A stretch of 64,000 bases of DNA, from contig CAMYJG010000003.1 of the NCBI GenBank assembly GCA_947258695.1, positions 1-64,000 of the forward strand, given 5' to 3'. Shown here one piece after another: positions 60,862-64,000 of the stretch. The position numbers and the translations under genes are program-made. This DNA is from an uncultured Ectothiorhodospiraceae bacterium. GTDB lineage: Bacteria > Pseudomonadota > Gammaproteobacteria > UBA6429 > Thiohalophilaceae. Numbering within the stretch: the stretch's first letter is position 1; every line of letters begins with the position of its first letter. The notes beneath the pieces were generated by a model. That model had not been told where the DNA came from, did not search any database, and saw only the letters and a list, made by a program, of their open reading frames with translations.

Positions 60862-61803
60862 ATGCTTTCACGTGTAGCTGAATCGATTTACTGGGCAGGT
60901 CGTTATATTGAACGAGCTGAGAATACTGCCCGGCTTATTCGTGTTAATTCTTACTTGATGTTAGATACACCCAAAGGAATTTCCCCCGGCTGGAAAGCAC
61001 TGATCCCAATTAGCGGATTGAATGAAGAGTTCAAAAATTATAGCAATGATCCAAGCGAACGTGATGTGATTAAATTTCTCATCGGAGATCAGAAAAATCC
61101 AGGCTCTATTTTAAATTCACTTAAATATGCACGAGAAAACTTTCGCACCGTACGAGAAGTCATTCCACGTACAGCCTGGCAAAAACTTAATACCCTCTTC
61201 CTGTATTCAAAGGAAAATGTCTCAACGGGTTTAACTCAAAAAGGTAGAGATAAATATCTCGACCGAATTATTTCTGGCTCGCAACAACTCCATGGATTAA
61301 TGGCTTCAGTAATGTATCGTGATGAAGCATGGCATTTTTTGCGTATTGGTCGAAGTATTGAGCGCGCAGAAATGACAACACGTATAGTTGATGTTCGTTC
61401 GGAAAATATCCTAACAGACATAGACGAATCATTTGAATCAATGAGTTTTAAAAATATTCAGTGGATTAGCATTTTAAAATCTCTTTCAGCTTATTCCATT
61501 TACCGACGTAGAATAGATGTTCGAGTAGACAGGTCATCAATATTGGAATTTTTATTCCATGACAAATTGTTTCCCAGGTCACTAGCTCATTGTATCGCGT
61601 CTGTTGAAGAGAGTGTTGGGATGCTGGCGAATAGCCCCAGTCCACTAAAGTCACTTAGGGTAATTGAAAATAAACTTAATAAGCAAAATCTTGAGAAGCT
61701 AAAACTTGACACGCTGCATGCATTTATTGATGAAATTCAATTAGGTATAAGACGCTTTCATAATGCACTCGAAAAACAGTATTTTCTTTCACCTTACAAA
61801 TGA
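60862..61803 (+). CDS. Alpha-E domain protein (DUF403)
   Basis: A 313-residue all-helical protein with the two conserved alpha-E repeats: MLSRVAESIYWAGRYIERAE NTARLIR at the N-terminus and DEAWHFLRIGRSIERAEMTTR at about 150-172. The motif is R-x-x-E-x-x-Y-W-x-G-R-Y-x-E-R-x-E. It always accompanies the permuted ATP-grasp protein, and its role is unproven. It ends 111 bases before the Anbu gene on the same strand, a gap that could hold a promoter. Confidence 0.92.
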   Translation: MLSRVAESIYWAGRYIERAENTARLIRVNSYLMLDTPKGISPGWKALIPISGLNEEFKNYSNDPSERDVIKFLIGDQKNPGSILNSLKYARENFRTVREVIPRTAWQKLNTLFLYSKENVSTGLTQKGRDKYLDRIISGSQQLHGLMASVMYRDEAWHFLRIGRSIERAEMTTRIVDVRSENILTDIDESFESMSFKNIQWISILKSLSAYSIYRRRIDVRVDRSSILEFLFHDKLFPRSLAHCIASVEESVGMLANSPSPLKSLRVIENKLNKQNLEKLKLDTLHAFIDEIQLGIRRFHNALEKQYFLSPYK

Positions 61804-61914
61804 ATAAAATTTATAATGCGTCTTTCAACTACAATCTATACAGAGTTGACTAATTCGGTTTCTATATGACAAAAACATTTAATACTTTAACTCAATAATA
61901 GAAGAGGCTTATAC

Positions 61915-62754
61915 ATGACTTACTGTGTTGGACTTTGCCTTGATGAAGGCCTTGTTTTTGCTTCTGACTCACGCACGAATGCGGGCGTGGATTATGTGAC
62001 GACCTATAGCAAAATGCATGTTTTTAACCCGTCCCCGGATCGCCTTTTTGTGATTCTGTCTGCGGGTAACCTCGCCACTACGCAGGAAGTGATCAATCAT
62101 ATTCAACGTGATATCGACTACCCAACCGGTGCACCGAATTTAACTAACGTTAAGTACTTATTTGAAGCCGCTGAGTACGTAGGAAAGATTAGTCAACAGG
62201 TGCAACAGGAATATAGTCAGGCTTTTACCAAGTCAGGCATCAGTGGGACAACAACATTATTGATTGGTGGACAGATTACCGGCCAACCGCATGGTCTCAT
62301 TATGATTTATCCCCAGGGTAATTATATCAGCTCTTCTCCACAGACACCTTACTTACAAATTGGTGAGAGTAAATACGGAAAACCGGCTCTCGATCGCATT
62401 TCACATACGGGACTCTCATTACATGAAGGCGCTCGCCTGGCGTTGGTGTCACTGGATGCGACAGCACGCTCAAATATTACGGTGGGCCCGCCTTTTGAAG
62501 TGGCAACCTATGCAAAGGACAGAATGCAGTTAAGCTCTCGTTGCAGTTTTGACGAATCTGATTCCTACCTTATCAATCTACGTCAAGCCTGGAATTCGGG
62601 GATTAATAATGTATTTCAGGGATTACCGGATTTTGAATCAAGTCAGCAGCAGGTATTTGACTTAAAGATGTCCCAGACAACATCTCAAACAGTGTCTCAG
62701 AAACAAGAAATTCAAGCGCAGCAAATGATGAAACCACAACAAACCATCACTTAA
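61915..62754 (+). CDS. Anbu, proteasome-like Ntn hydrolase (first copy)
   Basis: A 279-residue Anbu protein. After Met removal the nucleophile is Thr1 (TYCVGL), with Asp17 (FASDSRTNAG) and Lys32 (YSKMHVF), the proteasome catalytic set. ISGTTTLLIGGQ and SSQTPYLQIGESKYGK are family segments. A Gln-rich tail (SQTTSQTVSQKQEIQAQQMM) extends beyond the fold. Anbu forms helical or lock-washer assemblies and its substrate is unknown. The ribosome site GAAGAGG precedes the ATG. A second, nearly identical copy begins at 63858, after a transglutaminase gene in the opposite direction. Confidence 0.93.
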   Translation: MTYCVGLCLDEGLVFASDSRTNAGVDYVTTYSKMHVFNPSPDRLFVILSAGNLATTQEVINHIQRDIDYPTGAPNLTNVKYLFEAAEYVGKISQQVQQEYSQAFTKSGISGTTTLLIGGQITGQPHGLIMIYPQGNYISSSPQTPYLQIGESKYGKPALDRISHTGLSLHEGARLALVSLDATARSNITVGPPFEVATYAKDRMQLSSRCSFDESDSYLINLRQAWNSGINNVFQGLPDFESSQQQVFDLKMSQTTSQTVSQKQEIQAQQMMKPQQTIT

Positions 62755-62798
62755 ATAGAAGTCCCGTTTCACTATATACTCAGCTTGTCACAACAGTT

Positions 62799-63596
62799 TT
62801 AATCAGGCGGCCCAGCTAATAATTCCGCCCGAACATCCATACTACTATAAATTGCTGGCGGACCAAACTGATGGTATATCGCAACATCAGCCGCATCACG
62901 CCCGTAAGCCACAGCAACCCTCCCACCACGAAGCTCTTCATCAGTTGGATCAAACGTATACCAGCGGTCACCCACATATGCCTCGAACCAGGCATGCATG
63001 TCCATAGGTTCAAGTCCGTAAAGGTAACCAACAACCAATCGCGCAGGAATGCTAATGCTACGACACAGTGCTATACCAAGATGGGCAAGATCGCGACACA
63101 CTCCCTCTCTCTGAGCGTTTACCTCAGCTGCAGACAATGGATATTCACTTGAACCGGGTACATAACGAACAGAGTTTCGAATCCATTCACTAATTGTCAT
63201 AACCTGATCGTAACCTGGCGGGTCACCTGCTACGATATCTAGGGCTAGGTCACCAAACCTATCCGATTCACAGTAACGACTTGGACGTAAAAAAGACAAA
63301 ACTGAATCGGGTAGATTCTGAATATCGACAAAGGAAGCGCTGGGTTCTTTATCAACGTAATCTGCAGTCATTAAAACAGCTGAGGTTTGAATAGTAAAAT
63401 GGCCTGCAGGCGCAATCATTCGCTGACAAAGATTTCCAAAAATATCTGTAAATTCAACTACCTGCACGCTCGGCGTGAGTGTATACGCTTCTCGTGCTAT
63501 CCATTGTTGCTCACCACTGCGTGGACGAAGCATGAGGATTAAGGGTGTAGAATCACCCATTTCAAACTCGAGATTACATGTGGTTTGTATCCACAT
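62799..63596 (-). CDS. Transglutaminase-like protein linked to the Anbu cluster
   Basis: A 265-residue protein with an N-terminal beta domain ([20 protein letters not shown], the 'bacterial transglutaminase-like N' type) and a transglutaminase core: Cys in [19 protein letters not shown], His in [15 protein letters not shown] and Asp in [12 protein letters not shown]. The triad is complete. It lies on the minus strand between the two Anbu copies, convergent with the first and divergent from the second. Such proteins are usual Anbu-cluster members and may be amidases or crosslinking enzymes. Confidence 0.92.
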   Translation of the reverse strand: MWIQTTCNLEFEMGDSTPLILMLRPRSGEQQWIAREAYTLTPSVQVVEFTDIFGNLCQRMIAPAGHFTIQTSAVLMTADYVDKEPSASFVDIQNLPDSVLSFLRPSRYCESDRFGDLALDIVAGDPPGYDQVMTISEWIRNSVRYVPGSSEYPLSAAEVNAQREGVCRDLAHLGIALCRSISIPARLVVGYLYGLEPMDMHAWFEAYVGDRWYTFDPTDEELRGGRVAVAYGRDAADVAIYHQFGPPAIYSSMDVRAELLAGPPD

Positions 63597-63857
63597 TATG
63601 AATATTCCTTAACAGTTAATAAAAACAAATCCACAGACGATGAATCACCTTATTCAGATATATAATTACCTTTCATTTTCACTACAAGTATTACTAAATT
63701 CATTAATAGTATTACGCGTAAATATATTAGCACACGAGTAATAATGGAAATTATTAGAGGAAATTACAATGATAATTTTATCTAATCTTGCTTTCATACG
63801 AATTAAATTTAGACCATACTGTATGAAACTTTGATCAATAATATGTAGACTTATTTT

Positions 63858-64000
63858 ATGACTTATTGTGTTGGACTCTGCCTTGACGAAGGCCTTGTTT
63901 TTGCCTCTGACTCACGCACGAATGCCGGTGTCGATTACGTGACGACCTACAGCAAAATGCATCTTTTTAACCCGTCCCCGGATCGCCTTTTTGTGATTCT
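63858..64000 (+). CDS. Anbu, second copy (3' truncated by window edge)
   Basis: The first 143 bases match 61915-62057 with only 10 differences by my count. Nine are silent third-position changes and one changes Val to Leu (MHVF to MHLF). Thr1, Asp17 and Lys32 are kept, so this copy should also be catalytic. The upstream flank is unlike that of the first copy. The 261 bases upstream (63597-63857), between the divergent transglutaminase and this gene, hold no other gene that I can support. Confidence 0.92.
   Translation, partial: MTYCVGLCLDEGLVFASDSRTNAGVDYVTTYSKMHLFNPSPDRLFVI

Overview
The window is chromosomal DNA of an AT-rich gammaproteobacterium (roughly 40% G+C by eye). Three blocks keep the E. 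coli gene order: (i) uvrY-uvrC-pgsA-tRNA-Gly-tRNA-Cys-tRNA-Leu; (ii) tRNA-Ser/yccA followed by serS-rarA-lolA-ftsK ... trxB ... aat ... infA-clpA-clpS-csp; (iii) rluE-nudJ-mnmA-hflD-(acnA)-purB ... roxA. The DsrS-like protein and the Anbu/alpha-E/ATP-grasp cluster fit an environmental, possibly sulfur-oxidising, lineage. Genus cannot be fixed from the sequence. No insertion sequence, prophage, CRISPR array or rRNA was seen.

Layout. 1-7140: 3' end of a PhnD-like binding protein, a Crp homologue divergent from a compact cysC-chrA-sulfotransferase operon (a likely PAPS/sulfation module), a two-receiver response regulator, an OmpA lipoprotein and an exported unknown. 7181-7771: three tRNAs on the minus strand, with three 85-bp tandem repeats that each carry a copy of the 5' end of tRNA-Leu. 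7832-11022: pgsA, uvrC, uvrY. 11410-20222: tRNA-Ser, yccA, serS, DUF190/crcB, rarA, lolA, ftsK, ald. 20358-28758: trxB, a PilZ protein, and a full N-degron set (aat, bpt, clpA, clpS) around infA, then a cspD-like gene. 28877-41684: tRNA/rRNA modification genes, acnA, purB, then a tightly coupled run from a diguanylate cyclase through roxA, a GNAT, two little-known proteins (one with a secretin-like N-domain) and an M61 peptidase.

41685-55651 is an accessory stretch: an nhaA remnant, psiE, a PilZ protein, a MoxR-ATPase/VWA-metallopeptidase/DsrS-like unit, a histone-deacetylase-family enzyme translationally coupled to a His/Cys protein, a Sel1 protein, a TrpD-like phosphoribosyltransferase, an HD-GYP phosphodiesterase, a small beta-barrel, a decayed CheY-like gene and two poorly known proteins. 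56077-64000 is a transglutaminase-DUF2126 / ATP-grasp / alpha-E / Anbu / transglutaminase cluster. Its Anbu gene is duplicated: the second copy begins at 63858 and runs off the window.

How the genes work together: Aat and Bpt create N-degrons that ClpS delivers to ClpAP. CysC can supply PAPS to the adjacent sulfotransferase. Cyclic-di-GMP is made, degraded and sensed by at least four genes here (GGDEF, HD-GYP and two PilZ). The final cluster looks like a predicted peptide-ligation/proteolysis system whose function is still open.
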